A DNA stretch of 64,000 nucleotides from Haliclona indistincta (Eukaryota; Porifera; Demospongiae; Haplosclerida; Chalinidae), in the NCBI GenBank assembly GCA_964017065.1, contig OZ024783.1, positions 10,754,885-10,818,884 on the forward strand, in the 5' to 3' direction. The notes below the pieces were generated by a model. It was not told the origin of the DNA. It ran no database searches and was given only the letters and a program-made list of their open reading frames with translations. This document shows positions 11,122 to 22,228 of this stretch, piece by piece. Within the stretch, counting starts at the first letter, position 1, and each line of letters begins with the position of its first letter. Made by a program: the position numbers and the translations under genes.

Positions 11122-11245
11122 TAGGGAGGCACGGTAGTGACTCCCTATGTAGGGTTGAACGAGAAAACAAGATGGCGGCTACACACAATGTCTTAGCGTT
11201 CAAACGCTGATATTTCGCCTGGTGATGAACTTTATACGTCCAAAG
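11122..11245 (-). mobile_element. Hairpin-ended element, copy 1 (terminal part)
   Basis: A hairpin, TAGGGAGGCAC-GGTA-GTGACTCCCTA (11122-11147), is followed by TAGGGTTGAACGAGAAAAC and AAGATGGCGGCTACAC. The same order occurs inverted at 32545-32666, with similarity out to a TAAGTGTCTTTGGACG box, and in a third copy at 48334 whose stem sequence is different. The far end could not be located here. No coding potential. Confidence 0.65.
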
Positions 11246-11765
11246 ACACTTAGATGTCGGACATCATAATAGACATCAGGTTGCTCATGAGACGTGTACA
11301 TGCACAGACTTTTCCAAGAATCAAAGGATAAAGACAACGTCAAGCAACTGTGTTGTATGAGTGAGTATGACAGAAATTGAAGCTAGCGTGCTCTATTCAG
11401 ACTTTGCTGTGTGTTTGAGGCGCTATCTACTCAACGTCTTCTTCATTGACTTAGACGCCACAAGCAATGTCTATGACACTGTTGATAGTAATAGTAGAGC
11501 AGCTACAGTGCCAGGCTTGATATTCCCTTGATAAAACTTTTTGTGCCACTCTTAAACAATTACTTCTTACTACTAAATGAGATTCATACTATTGGAGGTT
11601 TATATTACTTGCTCAATACTAGAGTTACATATAAGTACTATGAATATTGTTTTGTAATCAAGCATCATACCAACCACCCCTTATTTATTGTGTTACATAA
11701 GGGGTGGATACTTATCCTTGCAGCTGACCGTAAAGACTCCACTGACCGTAAAGACTTAGGAGACA
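11246..11765. other. Intergenic upstream of 5-TM copy D
   Basis: No gene seen. A short inverted repeat, CCACCCCTTATTTAT with ATAAGGGGTGG (about 11676-11706), lies 60 bp before the next start codon. Confidence 0.4.
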
Positions 11766-12679
11766 ATGGAATACAGTTACTATGCTCATTGGCAGTTCCC
11801 AGTATATTTCTTCTTTGAAGTTACACCCCTTTCTCTGGGTTTGTACTCAGCATGTTTTGGACTAATCACTTTGTGTATCAGTTTCTGCAACAAATCCAAT
11901 GAACGCTTCATTCAATGGATGGTAGAGAAAGCCTTTAACTTTATGCTAAAGAAACAAACTGGCAGTGATGGAAAAAAATCTTACCGTATATTAAGCTACA
12001 AAGTTCCCAATGGATACATCTATCTGCTATTCTTCACTATAATCAATCTGTTTGTAGTTGGACTCATAACTTTTTGGGATGAATATCTGTTAGACAAATC
12101 CCATATTTGCACCACAGATCCACAATTTGCTTGCTTTCCATTATTCCCTAATATGGACACTCCACAATTGGACTGCTCTAACACAAGCTATTTGAAAAAT
12201 AACGAATCGATTCTGTCGTCTGCTTCAACTTTGTATTCAGACTAGGCTCAGCCACTGGATCTGCTCTTGGTACAATATCAACTATTGTTCTGATCATTTG
12301 CCCAATACAACTGATTCTTCTCAAAGTATCTAACGGAAGCGAATGGAATAAGCGTCGTGTAATCTCTACTGTAGCCATACAGATCTTCACGGTAATAACA
12401 ACACTAGTGATTGGTTTTGGTCACTCATTCTTGGAATTTCAAATTTCCTCTACAACAGAAGAAAACCTGATAACAATTCTAACAAATACACTTGTAGTAC
12501 TTACAATCATAATGGGCACCATATCTTTCTCAATGACTTATTGCGCAAAGGCTTACGAGCAAAGAAAACAAAGAAATAAGCACAAAGAACAGAAGAATGA
12601 ATCTGATACTAATGAAGACCATGAACAGCATGAAGAAAATACCAAATCAGTGAATGAAGAGCGAGAAAAGTATCAATAG
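11766..12679 (+). pseudogene. 5-TM family copy D, one frameshift
   Basis: The frame opens at ATG 11766 (MEYSYYAHWQF) and encodes a first hydrophobic segment, the linker FNFMLKKQTGSDGKKSY, SYKVPNGYI, a second membrane segment, then ITFWDEYLLDKSHIC with the cysteine loop. It shifts frame near 12207, just before the fourth loop cysteine: another frame continues SVVCFNFVFRLGSATGSALG and the later membrane segments to a TAG at 12679. One inserted or lost base explains it, so a sequencing error cannot be excluded. The C terminus diverges from other copies: no FPWxKF motif, but a long charged Lys/Glu/Asn-rich tail (QRKQRNKHKEQKNES). If the frameshift is real it removes three membrane segments. Confidence 0.7.
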
Positions 12680-14196
12680 CAGTGTGATAAGAGATTGCTG
12701 AGTATGATAATTTCATTTCTAGCACACTGTACCAAAAAATCGTTTTTTTTTAATAACAAATTGTTTTGTTTGGTCGGTATAAACAATATCTTACTATGAA
12801 CCTGTTACCCTTCTGTGAGTTTGCTCACTGCTTGCTGTTATGTGTACTTGTTTCTAAAATCTACCAGTCCTTGCAACCAGTGTGTGCTCACTTTAATGCC
12901 AAAGGATGTAATGAGTGTTGTGGTGGAGTAATGAGTGCATGATACACTGGCATTACTGTGTTTGAAAATAATGACATCAAGCTTGTATAGCACATGACAG
13001 CATGAATCTATACAGTGAAGCATAGTGTGGTACTGTATGACTATAACTCTTATTATGACTTTGGGAAATAAGGGCACATTTATAATTTTTCTTAGACTTG
13101 AACAAGGCAACACATGCCTAGGCGAAGACAACTTAGTGTCATCAAAGTGAAGCAGTAAATGCACCATGATGTGGTGTAAGGGAAAGTAGCACTCTGGATG
13201 CAATGCACATTCAGAACCAATTCAACCTATCAGCACTCTCAATCAAGGCACAAACCACATTCAAATGTGTATTCATGAACAGAGGAGGTAGGACATGAGT
13301 CATAATTACATCGCATTGGAATGCATGTATTGATAATCATGTACTGACCAGCTACCACGCCCCCGCATGCCCCACAGTGGAGGCTGCTTTTGTACGCTTG
13401 CTGGCTACTCATGCCGTTAACTTTCAGTGATCTTCAAGCTGATCGAGGTAGTACAGGACGTCTTTCCTGCTGTGATAGTTTATAGTCTTCCTTCTCTGCT
13501 TTTGGATGTTTTACCAGTTCACAGGCTTCTACTCAAGATAAAAGGTAATTGATTACGTTCCCTATGTCCTAAAACTACCAACACACAAACATGTTAAGTT
13601 GATGAAATCGTTGCATGATTCAAGTTGGCCATTTTCCTCAACCATCAGAACACAAAAACAATGTTTTCTCAATCTAGAAGTTGATCAGCTGTTACATACC
13701 CATGTCCTGCCTCCTCTGATTCATGAACAAGATCGGCAGTGGGTGTGGCCTTGAGCACATGGCATGTGGCTAGCTGTAAAGAAAGCGACTGAAATCATTT
13801 GACGTAGATCTCAAGACGTTCAATACCAATCCTCTCATTGCCAGTGGCTTCATCTAGACATAGACGTACCCTAATGGCGGCGGTAGTGCTTGCTGTGCTC
13901 TTCTTGAACCAAGGCAGTATAGAGTGACTACAACAAGGTCCCTCCTCCCCTTCACACTACATACCATCCCATAGAGGGTCATTAGTGCGCCATGATCCTC
14001 TGTACATAGCACTGTTGAACCAGCAAGCTACTCGAAACAGAGCAAAATATACAAATAGTGTGTGACAAACGATGCATAGTTGCTGCCTAGTATGAGGTGG
14101 TGCCATCTTTTTTACACCCGCCCACACACCAGGTAAGTACGCAAATTTGGATATAACACTATATCAAAGAGAATTATTCATATCATAGTTATAAAA
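12680..14196. other. Intergenic, no gene seen
   Basis: About 1.5 kb between the 5-TM copy D and the duplicated beta-helix block. Only short frames without family resemblance; no clear repeat structure noticed. Confidence 0.4.
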
Positions 14197-14382
14197 TGTT
14201 TTTACTACTTGTACTGTATATACACTACCACTATTACACATTAGGATCACTTGTGCATTACTAGTAAAATAAACTCAACAACAAGACTGAAGCTAATTTA
14301 AAGTCAAATGGCTAGAAAGATGGTGCCCAGAAAGAGCTACTCATAGCCATGATGTGTGTACACGATAAGAAGCAGCTCAAGC

Positions 14383-17300
14383 TCAAGTGTCAAACAGTAG
14401 TGGTTCTCTTGCCAACAATACTGGAGAGACTGAATCACGACCATCATGAGATTGAAACTCCAGAACAAACCGATGTTCTCCTCTACTTGAGCCATAAACT
14501 ATTGATGGTGGGGATCCTGGAGGAGGTCTGTCCTCTTCATCGTCCACATCTGCTGCTACCTGAGGCACTTCAATATACTCCGGTCTGTCTTTAAATCCAA
14601 GCCTTCTCTTGATCTTTTTAAAATCAAGGTTCCACCAGAGGTGTATTACCATAGTGACAAGACAGACAACAAAGGACAGGCAAACAGAGACAATGGTTGC
14701 TATTGAATAATGCTTGAACCTTAGAGAAGCAGCAGCAAGACTAACAGTGCTCAGGAGAAATATGTTGAGAAGATAAAATACTTCAAGTGTGCTCAGATAA
14801 ATCTTCTTATACACACCTTTCGTGAAAGACCAAAATATGAAAATACCTGCTACAACGGTAATGATGATGTAACCATTGATGGCAGCCAATTTTCCTGAAG
14901 TAAAGGAAAATGTCACAGTGAGAGTTAGTCGTACCATTAAAGTCACTCCAGTCCAGAATCGAAATGTATCTTTGTAAGGACCTCCATAAGCGTCTAACAG
15001 TGGCTTGAACTTTGCCACGGGATTCCACCTGTGTAGTGGGATACACTTGTCACTGTATCTCTCTAGCAGAGGAGCACACAACACTAAAACAGGATAAGCC
15101 AGTCCAACGACCAGGACACAACAGGAGATGGCTACAAGAATAAGGTGTTTAAAACTGCCATAATCAATGTCCCCATCTACACTCCACACTATCAGTATAC
15201 TCTCATTGCATGGCAACTGAAACATGGAAAGAGCATTAGTGACTGTGAGTAGGATTTTAGTGTAGGACATGAAAAACAGTGTAGCTAGTGCTGGGACAGC
15301 ATGAGAGCCACACAACCTGCATAGCCACACAGAGTAGCGGCAGCCCACAATAATACCACCCATGAGCAGGTACAGGTAAGCAGGAAAGGCAAACTGTAGC
15401 CAAGTGTTCCAGTAGCCATCCAGTCCATCAAACAAACACACTTCAATACCCAGTTCAAGATTAAGCCATGAGATGAACTGGCTCACCACTGGAATACTAC
15501 CATTAGGGAAGAAGAAAGCTTCATTGAGCTTCACCATGTTAGCGTAGAACAGGAGTCCATTGATAGTTCCGACAGAGACACTCAAATTGAAGAACATCAA
15601 CATAGCCACCAACACTATGCCAGCGAGGGCAAATACTGGCAACAAGAAAAGATACCAGTTAGAGCAAGTACCACAGCGATTGGATCCTAGCATGATACTA
15701 AGGCGAGACTGGCATTGTCCACAGAGTATACCTGTTCTATTGCCTATACATTGACGATCTGGTGCCATGATGTCAAATGAGACATTGGATTGATTGCAGT
15801 AGTCAAAAGGACAATTAGTAGTACCAGTTATACACTGAGTGTTGTTGATGTAGGCAAACCAACTGTTGCCTGATCTAAGAAACTCAACACTTGAGGTAGA
15901 TAAATTGCATTGGACATTGCTAGCACTCAAGAACTGCTCGCAGTGACACTGTCCTGAAATCTTAGTAAAGCCAATTGGGCACTCCCTGATGTCAACTCCA
16001 ATAGACAAACCCCAGCCCGGTAGTCCACTATCCACTCTGATATCAACCAGTGCTGTTGCTGAGGAAGTGTTCTGCAGGAGAATGTGGAGCTGAAAACAGT
16101 TTTTATTGACGCTTTGACCATAGGAACGAACAAGTGTTGCATGTTGAGTACTGACCTGCACAACACCAGGACTAGTACCACCATAGTATCCTACGGTAGC
16201 TATTGATGTGTTGATCTCTAGTCCTGGATATGATTGCATGTGATGCTGGGTCCTATCAGAGCAATCTGGTAAGCCACTATTGTTACAGAAGCAGACCATG
16301 ATGGGGTCAGAGGCCATGGAGGAGAGTCTGTCAGTATTAGTGAAATGAAAGTATTTACTGAGAGGAGTGTCAAAGTACCACGAGGTTTCATTGGGTTGTC
16401 CCACATGTGGTACATGTGGTTCAGAATAACAACCCATGAGTACTGCACCATACATATCACTTCCTCCTTTTCTTGCTCTATTGCCTGAGAAGTTTATTGT
16501 GCCAAGACCAACTGTGATAGTGCATTCTGTTTGATGATCCACCGCATATGTTGAAGAATGTACAAGAATTGCTCCACCACGTTCATTAGCAGTGTTGTTG
16601 TACAGACACAGCTCGCCATAAACTTCAATGCTGGCTTGCATTGATAGCGTGATACCTGCTCCCTCTGTGTTTCTGTTATTCTGTATCACATTTCGACCAG
16701 CAAATTCAGCGATACTTGCGATTAGAGTGATTCCAGTCATATTGTTATTCGATATCACACAGTTTTCAAAAGAACTAACTGAACCCTTACAAACGAATGC
16801 AATGACAGAGTTACCTCCTGTGTTGTTCGAGAAGATACAGTTGTTGATATGAGTGGTTGCTTCAAGCACAGACAAAATGACTGACACATTGTGACTGCTC
16901 TCAAACTGGCAGTCATTTATTTGCATTAATTGCAAGCCTGTCATCCTTTTCATGTAGAAGCCAGCTAAATGTAAATTTGCAAATTTCATTCTAGTGTCCT
17001 CTAATATAACAGTAGTCTCCCCATCACTGATAATAGACACTCCATAGTCTGAATATGTCATGCCAGTATGAACAATAGTTGACCTCAGCAAGTTAAAAGT
17101 AGTTTGCAAATGTGAATAGGCTTTAAAGGATATATCATTAATGGAATGACCGTAATTATCAATGAAATCTGTGTTGGTAATATGAACATGTAGCGTTGCT
17201 GCAGCAAAATCAAAATACATTCCACCACATACTGCAGCTGTATTTTGTGACAATACCAAATGCTCAAAAAACAGTTTAAACGATCCACTAAATGTTTTGA

Positions 17301-18000
17301 ACCATATACCGCCTCCATAGCCATTGGTACGACACTTGGTTATATTCGAGTATGATAAGTTCAGTTGGTAGTTTCCTTCAGACCTGTATTGTGCAAAGAC
17401 TATTGCGCTGCTAGGATCTTGACTGGTATACAATGTTTTATTATAGAAAGAACAGTTTGTGATCACTATAGGACTTTTACAGCCATAAATACTTAGTCCA
17501 CATCCCATCATGTGTTGTATTGAATTCTTGAGAAAGAGAACATTCGTGACCGAAGAAAAGGAAAATACTCCATTCTGATAGTCTCTTCCACAGTTGACTA
17601 CTGTAAGACTTTCAACCGTAATATTATGAGACCTATCAAAGATGAACAATCCTCTCCCTCTGGTGCAGTTGATAATTACTGTAGACTGCATTACAGTCTC
17701 TTCAGCTCCTTTTATCGGCCACTGACCTTGTCCTTTCAGAGTCAGATTATACACATTGCTTATAGATACATGCACCTCTCTATCATAGCTGTGATTTCCT
17801 TCCAAGAAGATGATGGTGGTGTTAGAGGTGAAGTAGTGGCCAGGCTGGGAGATGTAGTAGGAGAGGTTGTGGCATATCTGGTGTGGAGGACATGACTGCT
17901 CATGACCAGCATCATCAGCTATGACATAGTAGACATCAGTGCTTGTGAAGGCAGAGACAGGTACAGTCAACAACAGCAGAAACACTAGTAGTGTTGCCAT
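14383..18000 (-). CDS. Beta-helix ectodomain plus multi-pass membrane protein, gene 1
   Basis: Single exon of 1205 codons on the minus strand. Residues 1-17 (MATLLVFLLLLTVPVSA) are a signal peptide. Then CPPHQICHNLSYYIS and a long stretch (about 60-640) of short repeats rich in Asn-X-Ser/Thr, with NCSF, YSNITKC and IFSNNTGGN turns typical of a right-handed parallel beta-helix. A cysteine-rich stalk follows (about 670-780: CPIGFTKISGQCHCEQ, GILCGQCQSRLSIMLGSNRC), then roughly eight hydrophobic segments (about 782-1120; the first is WYLFLLPVFALAGIVLV) and an acidic cytosolic tail. I recognise this architecture as an expanded family in sponge genomes, but ligand and activity are unknown. The 55350-58970 paralogue is almost identical in stalk and membrane regions and differs in clusters in the beta-helix. 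Start chosen by the signal peptide. Intact, with no frame defects. Confidence 0.9.
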   Translation of the reverse strand: MATLLVFLLLLTVPVSAFTSTDVYYVIADDAGHEQSCPPHQICHNLSYYISQPGHYFTSNTTIIFLEGNHSYDREVHVSISNVYNLTLKGQGQWPIKGAEETVMQSTVIINCTRGRGLFIFDRSHNITVESLTVVNCGRDYQNGVFSFSSVTNVLFLKNSIQHMMGCGLSIYGCKSPIVITNCSFYNKTLYTSQDPSSAIVFAQYRSEGNYQLNLSYSNITKCRTNGYGGGIWFKTFSGSFKLFFEHLVLSQNTAAVCGGMYFDFAAATLHVHITNTDFIDNYGHSINDISFKAYSHLQTTFNLLRSTIVHTGMTYSDYGVSIISDGETTVILEDTRMKFANLHLAGFYMKRMTGLQLMQINDCQFESSHNVSVILSVLEATTHINNCIFSNNTGGNSVIAFVCKGSVSSFENCVISNNNMTGITLIASIAEFAGRNVIQNNRNTEGAGITLSMQASIEVYGELCLYNNTANERGGAILVHSSTYAVDHQTECTITVGLGTINFSGNRARKGGSDMYGAVLMGCYSEPHVPHVGQPNETSWYFDTPLSKYFHFTNTDRLSSMASDPIMVCFCNNSGLPDCSDRTQHHMQSYPGLEINTSIATVGYYGGTSPGVVQVSTQHATLVRSYGQSVNKNCFQLHILLQNTSSATALVDIRVDSGLPGWGLSIGVDIRECPIGFTKISGQCHCEQFLSASNVQCNLSTSSVEFLRSGNSWFAYINNTQCITGTTNCPFDYCNQSNVSFDIMAPDRQCIGNRTGILCGQCQSRLSIMLGSNRCGTCSNWYLFLLPVFALAGIVLVAMLMFFNLSVSVGTINGLLFYANMVKLNEAFFFPNGSIPVVSQFISWLNLELGIEVCLFDGLDGYWNTWLQFAFPAYLYLLMGGIIVGCRYSVWLCRLCGSHAVPALATLFFMSYTKILLTVTNALSMFQLPCNESILIVWSVDGDIDYGSFKHLILVAISCCVLVVGLAYPVLVLCAPLLERYSDKCIPLHRWNPVAKFKPLLDAYGGPYKDTFRFWTGVTLMVRLTLTVTFSFTSGKLAAINGYIIITVVAGIFIFWSFTKGVYKKIYLSTLEVFYLLNIFLLSTVSLAAASLRFKHYSIATIVSVCLSFVVCLVTMVIHLWWNLDFKKIKRRLGFKDRPEYIEVPQVAADVDDEEDRPPPGSPPSIVYGSSRGEHRFVLEFQSHDGRDSVSPVLLAREPLLFDT

Positions 18001-18133
18001 CAGCTAGTGATGCTGTTCAGTTAGTTATACAAGCGATGTTCTGAGTTTAAGACTGAGAGTCAGGCTTTTAATGTAGTAGAAAGCGGCTACATTTAGTAAG
18101 CTACAAAAACAATAAAATGATGCATTGATGGCG

Positions 18134-18387
18134 CAGTGGTGGTGGCCTATCCAGGATTTGAATAAGGAGGGTGCTCATTGTTAGTTACACACAATAGCAT
18201 TGTGCATTCAAGACAAAGAGCACTTAGCCTACATATACAAGAGATTACATGTGGTTTTGGACAGCTCTGATGAGTCCAGCCCTGATTTTATGAATATTAT
18301 TAGTGACATAAGCAACTGTTTTCATAGCAAATAGCTTGCTAAGGGGGGTGCTTGAGCACTGAAAGCACCCTTGTAGATGCGCCCCTG
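18134..18387. mobile_element. 254-bp hAT-like MITE in the upstream flank of beta-helix gene 1
   Basis: The insertion starts CAGTGGTGGTGGCCTATCC and ends GATGCGCCCCTG, with internal GGAGGGTGCTC and GGGGGGTGCTT. It resembles the common CAGTGGCGGATCCAG-type hAT MITEs. The homologous flank at 59075-59085 reads through without it. The flanks GATGGCG and GATGGGTA could be a mutated 8-bp target duplication. No coding capacity. Confidence 0.6.
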
Positions 18388-18743
18388 GATGGGTAACAGA
18401 TGGCACTGAAAGGAAGTGGTGTACAACTATGTAGCACTAGTAGCGAAATGGAATGCTCTTAAAGTGATTTTTCTGAAGTGATTTTTTCATGTTCCATGTT
18501 ATAGCAATTTTCAATGGATACTAGTTCATAGATAATATATAAAATTTGCAAGTTAACTCTCAAACAGTGCCAGAGTTATAGCAAGCAAAAAATGCATGTA
18601 CTCCCCCTTAAGTGGGCGTGTCAGTTAATGATGTAGATGGGGGGGGGTCAATGAGTGGTTTACCAATGCAATTACACTGTGGTCAGGACCTTGTTGCAAT
18701 GAACTTCAAGTTGCGACAGTACTCATGTTCATTGCTTTAGTTC

Positions 18744-19536
18744 GGGTAGGTATAAAACGCGGAACGTGGAATGGAACGCGGAATGGAATATGGAATGGAA
18801 CGTCAAACAGTAAAGAAAACAGCCAAATTTCGACTTGAAAAGAAAAAGAACTCTTGCTTTGACTTGTTCAGCTTGCGTACTGCTGCACGCAAAGAGTGGA
18901 GAGCGGTAGTGGTGTGTGACACGCGTTGATAGCTGGTGTTCGATCTAGTGAAGCAGCTCAGCCTGAGATTTCTGCTTGAGCCTAACTCGTAAGAAATGAA
19001 TCAGAGGTTAAACTCACTAACTTTACAGGCAGAGTTTAGTCTAACAGCGCACACTGATCTTTACTCTGGAACTAAGTTAACGTTCTAACAACAGCCTTGC
19101 TGTAAACATAGTGGGTGTGCATACTGCACACCCACAGCCACACCCCCTTGTTGCACCGCCGTACATGCTGTGCGGTGCCTGGATACAAACAACGGTTATC
19201 AGTCATGCTATGGTGATCTAAGCTAAAGGTAGAGTTTCTCTCAGTCATAAAGAGAGCTAGTGATTCCTATGAACTCGATTCAGTAGTCTGCGCACGATGA
19301 GCCTGAGCGAGTGGCACGTGACCTAAAGGCTAGTCAGAATGAGGGCTACACTGCAGAACACAGATCAGACTACGTTGGGCAATTCTACCTATAGATGTAG
19401 AAGTAAGCTCTAGGCTATCATTCAAGCTGAACAAGTCATATCAAGTGTCCTTCGGGTTTTTTACCGTTTGGCGTTCCATTCCATATTCCATTCCACCGTT
19501 CCATTCCATTCCACGTTCCGCGTTTTATACCTACCC
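18744..19536. mobile_element. MULE-like non-autonomous element with 9-bp target duplication
   Basis: Long inverted termini begin GGGTAGGTATAAAACGCGG and continue as a GGAATGGAA-type repeat; the right end is the complement, ending ACCTACCC at 19536. The target CTTTAGTTC is duplicated exactly at 18735-18743 and 19537-19545. Nine-base duplications with long terminal repeats are typical of Mutator-like elements. Internal sequence is non-coding. It sits inside the left arm of a foldback repeat, so it is the younger of the two. Confidence 0.8.
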
Positions 19537-19855
19537 CTTTAGTTCAGATTCTAGTGATGGTACATGTGTTTGTATACAACAGTTTGGTTGCTGTGATCTG
19601 GGATTGCTAGTGTTCTCTGCATACTATACCACGATGTGCATTTTCTGTACGTATGCTTCCATCAGAAAAAAAGAATACCAGATCAGTTCAAAAATAAATA
19701 GCAATCACTTATCTTAATTTCTGTTAATACACTAACTGTAGGCTGCACTAGCAATCTCAAACCATGCATAGTAACCAAACTGCTATAATATACACATGTA
19801 CCATCACAACTAAAACAATGACTGTGAGTTACTGTCGCAACTTGAAGTTCATTGC

Positions 19856-20147
19856 AGAGTGCATACAATAGCTGAAGTTACATTATTAGCTGGCAGAGCT
19901 TTATCTTCTAAACAGGCAGATTATTATTCTTGGGCATTAATATTGGCTTGTTAGACAGATTTTTATGCTACCAGTGTATTTTCTAGCTCCAGTGAAGCGA
20001 AATACAGCAATGATTGGTAGCAAAACTTGGCTCCACAAAATACTTGTTGCCAAGCATTGACTATTTCTATTGTATTTTTAGTTTGTCTGCCTCAGCACTT
20101 ACTGAAATAGCCTTGTATCATCTTTGTATGTTTGTTGTTTATTGCTA
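19856..20147. mobile_element. Unclassified 290-bp insertion in the right foldback arm
   Basis: Recognised because the left arm reads GTTGCAATGAAC continuously while the right arm is interrupted between GTTCATTGC and AACAAGG. ATTGC occurs at both borders and may be a target duplication. No terminal repeat or coding sequence was evident. Confidence 0.5.
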
Positions 20148-20180
20148 CAACAAGGTCCTGACCACAGTGTAATTGCATTA

Positions 20181-20604
20181 GTCTGGTAGCCCCGCCCCTT
20201 CGCATTATTGTGGAAGGGTCTGGCATCAGCAGTATCAATCAGTTGCACCAGTGGAATTTAAATTACGTCACATTTTCACTTGTTAATGAGTAACAAAATG
20301 GCGGCAGTCAGTGTGCTGTTTGCTTTATCGATCTAGATCACAAAATCGGCGGAAGAAGCAACCTTCGGTCAGCTTAAAAATGAAACTATGACATCTTATT
20401 CAAGCGTCAATGGAAGCAGGCAAAGTATAGACACTTTCTATACCGTGTATTATTTACATCACATGACGCGATCGACACCAGCAAGTCGATCGGTGGACAC
20501 ACGGTAAGCAGATCAATGCACTTTGATCCGACCTTTAACTAACGCGCATTGAACCAGTTCTGTAGTGCGGATGAGCCTCGTAAATGGAAAGAAACAATCG
20601 AAAT
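20181..20604. other. Spacer, no gene seen
   Basis: Between the foldback repeat and the right copy of the duplicated block. No gene or clear repeat. Confidence 0.4.
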
Positions 20605-20689
20605 TTTTCAAGTACTTGTCTGAAATGCTAGTTGTACGGGGACTATTTGAGTTTGATGCTCCTTTCTCATTATGTGGTCTTGATAGGAG

Positions 20690-21893
20690 CAAGGGCGTCG
20701 TATAGAGAAAGAGGGCATGCAACCGTCAATCACTCCCGTAGGATAGCGAAATATTAATTGTTACTAAAATTAGAAGTTACGCCCATCAATAGAAAAAAGT
20801 AGGCGGTCACTAATGACGCTTATTCAGTCAGATCATGCAGATACTCGGCAGATACAGCCTGTCCCGGCACAGCGGTACCAGTCTTACGCCGGTGTTCTCC
20901 TACAACGATCCACTGCTGCTCTTGGCTTTCTTCCAAACGCAAGCTATAGACCCCTTGGGCGCTAACAGCTGACCGCAATAATTTCTAAAAAACGTCATCG
21001 TGCCACGCCTTTGTCCGCCATTTTCAAGGCCTAGAATGTAGTGAATATCGAACAAACAGGAGAAATTCGCCGATACTCTTGGGTGTTACTCATCTCTTGG
21101 GGGCTCTCTATCATAGACAAACGTAGATATATGGAAAAAGGTTGAAAAAGATGGTTCTAAACGCTCCAGGGCCATAGCAAATACCTGGTAGTAAAGTGTA
21201 TTCGACACTTCTAGGATCTTTGGAGTGATTTCAGACTGAGAAACAGATAGATCGACGTTTTATCGAAGGTAATGTGCTACATTTCGCTGTTTCTGAGGCT
21301 TACCGTTGAGAAAACAGGCGCTAGAAGTCACAAGTGTGAGTTTTGACTCCAATCAAGTTGCGCTTGTCAGTGCTTTTCCGAGCTTGTCTCCGCTTGGCAT
21401 CACAAAAGAACTTATAATAATTGTGTTCCACGCTTTTCTTGACGGTCTTTGTAGCAAAAGTGTACTAGTAGGACTCAAAAATGGCGATCATGAAATTTTT
21501 TTCCATAGAATTATTGCGGTCAAGTATTAGCGCCCAACCGGTCTATAGAGTAGCGGGCAGCGACAGTCTCACGAATTTCAGATTTCCAGCTTGAAGAATG
21601 CGCGACTAGTGTGCCTCCCCTCGCGCATTTAGCGACAAGCAATCGTCTAGCGGTTACAGACAAGGGCGAGCAGCTACTACTGTCACTACGTGACTACGTC
21701 GCCGTTTAGATACAGATGTACCTGCACTAGTAGCCATTTCAGCACTCTCCGCATACGCTCTGACGTATGAACTGTATACCTAAAGTATACGGAGTTTAAT
21801 TGATGTTTATTGATGTTTATTTTTAGTAACAATTAATATTTCGCTATCCTACAGAGTGATTGACGGTTGCATGCCCTCTTTCTCTATACGCCC
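20690..21893. mobile_element. MULE-like element with 10-bp target duplication, carrying a nested element
   Basis: Inverted termini of about 78 bp: the left begins AAGGGCGTCGTATAGAG and contains GGATAGCGAAATATTAATTG; the right is the complement, ending CTATACGCCC. TTGATAGGAG is present on both sides (20680-20689 and 21894-21903). The flanks join to the sequence seen uninterrupted near 5390. About half of the interior is a nested TATA-flanked element (20949-21543). No transposase. Confidence 0.75.
20949..21543 (-). mobile_element. TATA-flanked non-autonomous element, copy 2
   Basis: Inverted relative to 6050-6634 and nearly identical to it, including the shared 74-codon frame. Termini begin GACCCCTTGGGCGC and end GCGCCCAACCGGTC, with TATA on both sides (20945-20948 and 21544-21547). 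It is nested in the MULE-like element, so it inserted later. Confidence 0.85.
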
Positions 21894-22228
21894 TTGATAG
21901 GAGGGATAAGAAGCAGTATGCAAAGTGTGCAATGAAATTTTTGCTACGAGTATGTGTTTTTGTTACATATGTGATTGTCTCTATAGCCATGCTTGTTCAT
22001 TGGAAGGCAAAAGCAAGTGCCGTATGTAATAGTTAGACAGCATATCAGAGGATCTACGCGATTTAGAATCTCAAAGCTGTTGTTATAATTATAGCGTCGG
22101 AGCGTAGCAATGGTGCTATGGTAACAGTACAAGAGCTTCTACATCGCATAGGTGATTTAGACAATAGCAACAGCAAACAGAAGCGACACGAATCACAAGC
22201 AAGGACACGCTAATGCTATAAAACAACT

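Larger units (their letters stand above)
14197..18470. repeat. Duplicated block containing beta-helix gene 1 (partner 55160-59510)
   Basis: From about 14197 (TACTGTATATACACTACCA) to about 18470 the sequence matches 55160-59510 in the same orientation, covering the whole gene and its flanks. The upstream flank differs: copy 1 carries a 254-bp insertion at 18134, whereas copy 2 carries expanded tandem repeats (59066-59500). Confidence 0.85.
18664..20180. repeat. Foldback repeat opened by two later insertions
   Basis: Left arm 18664-18743 plus 19546-19613 is complementary to right arm 19750-19855 plus 20148-20180. Shared segments include AATGCAATTACACTGTGG, AACTTCAAGTTGCGACAG and GATGGTACATGTGT. 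The left arm is split by a 793-bp element (18744-19536) and the right arm by about 290 bp (19856-20147). Removing both leaves arms of roughly 150 bp around a loop of about 130 bp. Confidence 0.75.

Noticed and set aside
14349..17895. Plus-strand frames over the beta-helix gene
   Set aside because: Antisense shadows of a 1205-codon gene with clear protein signatures.
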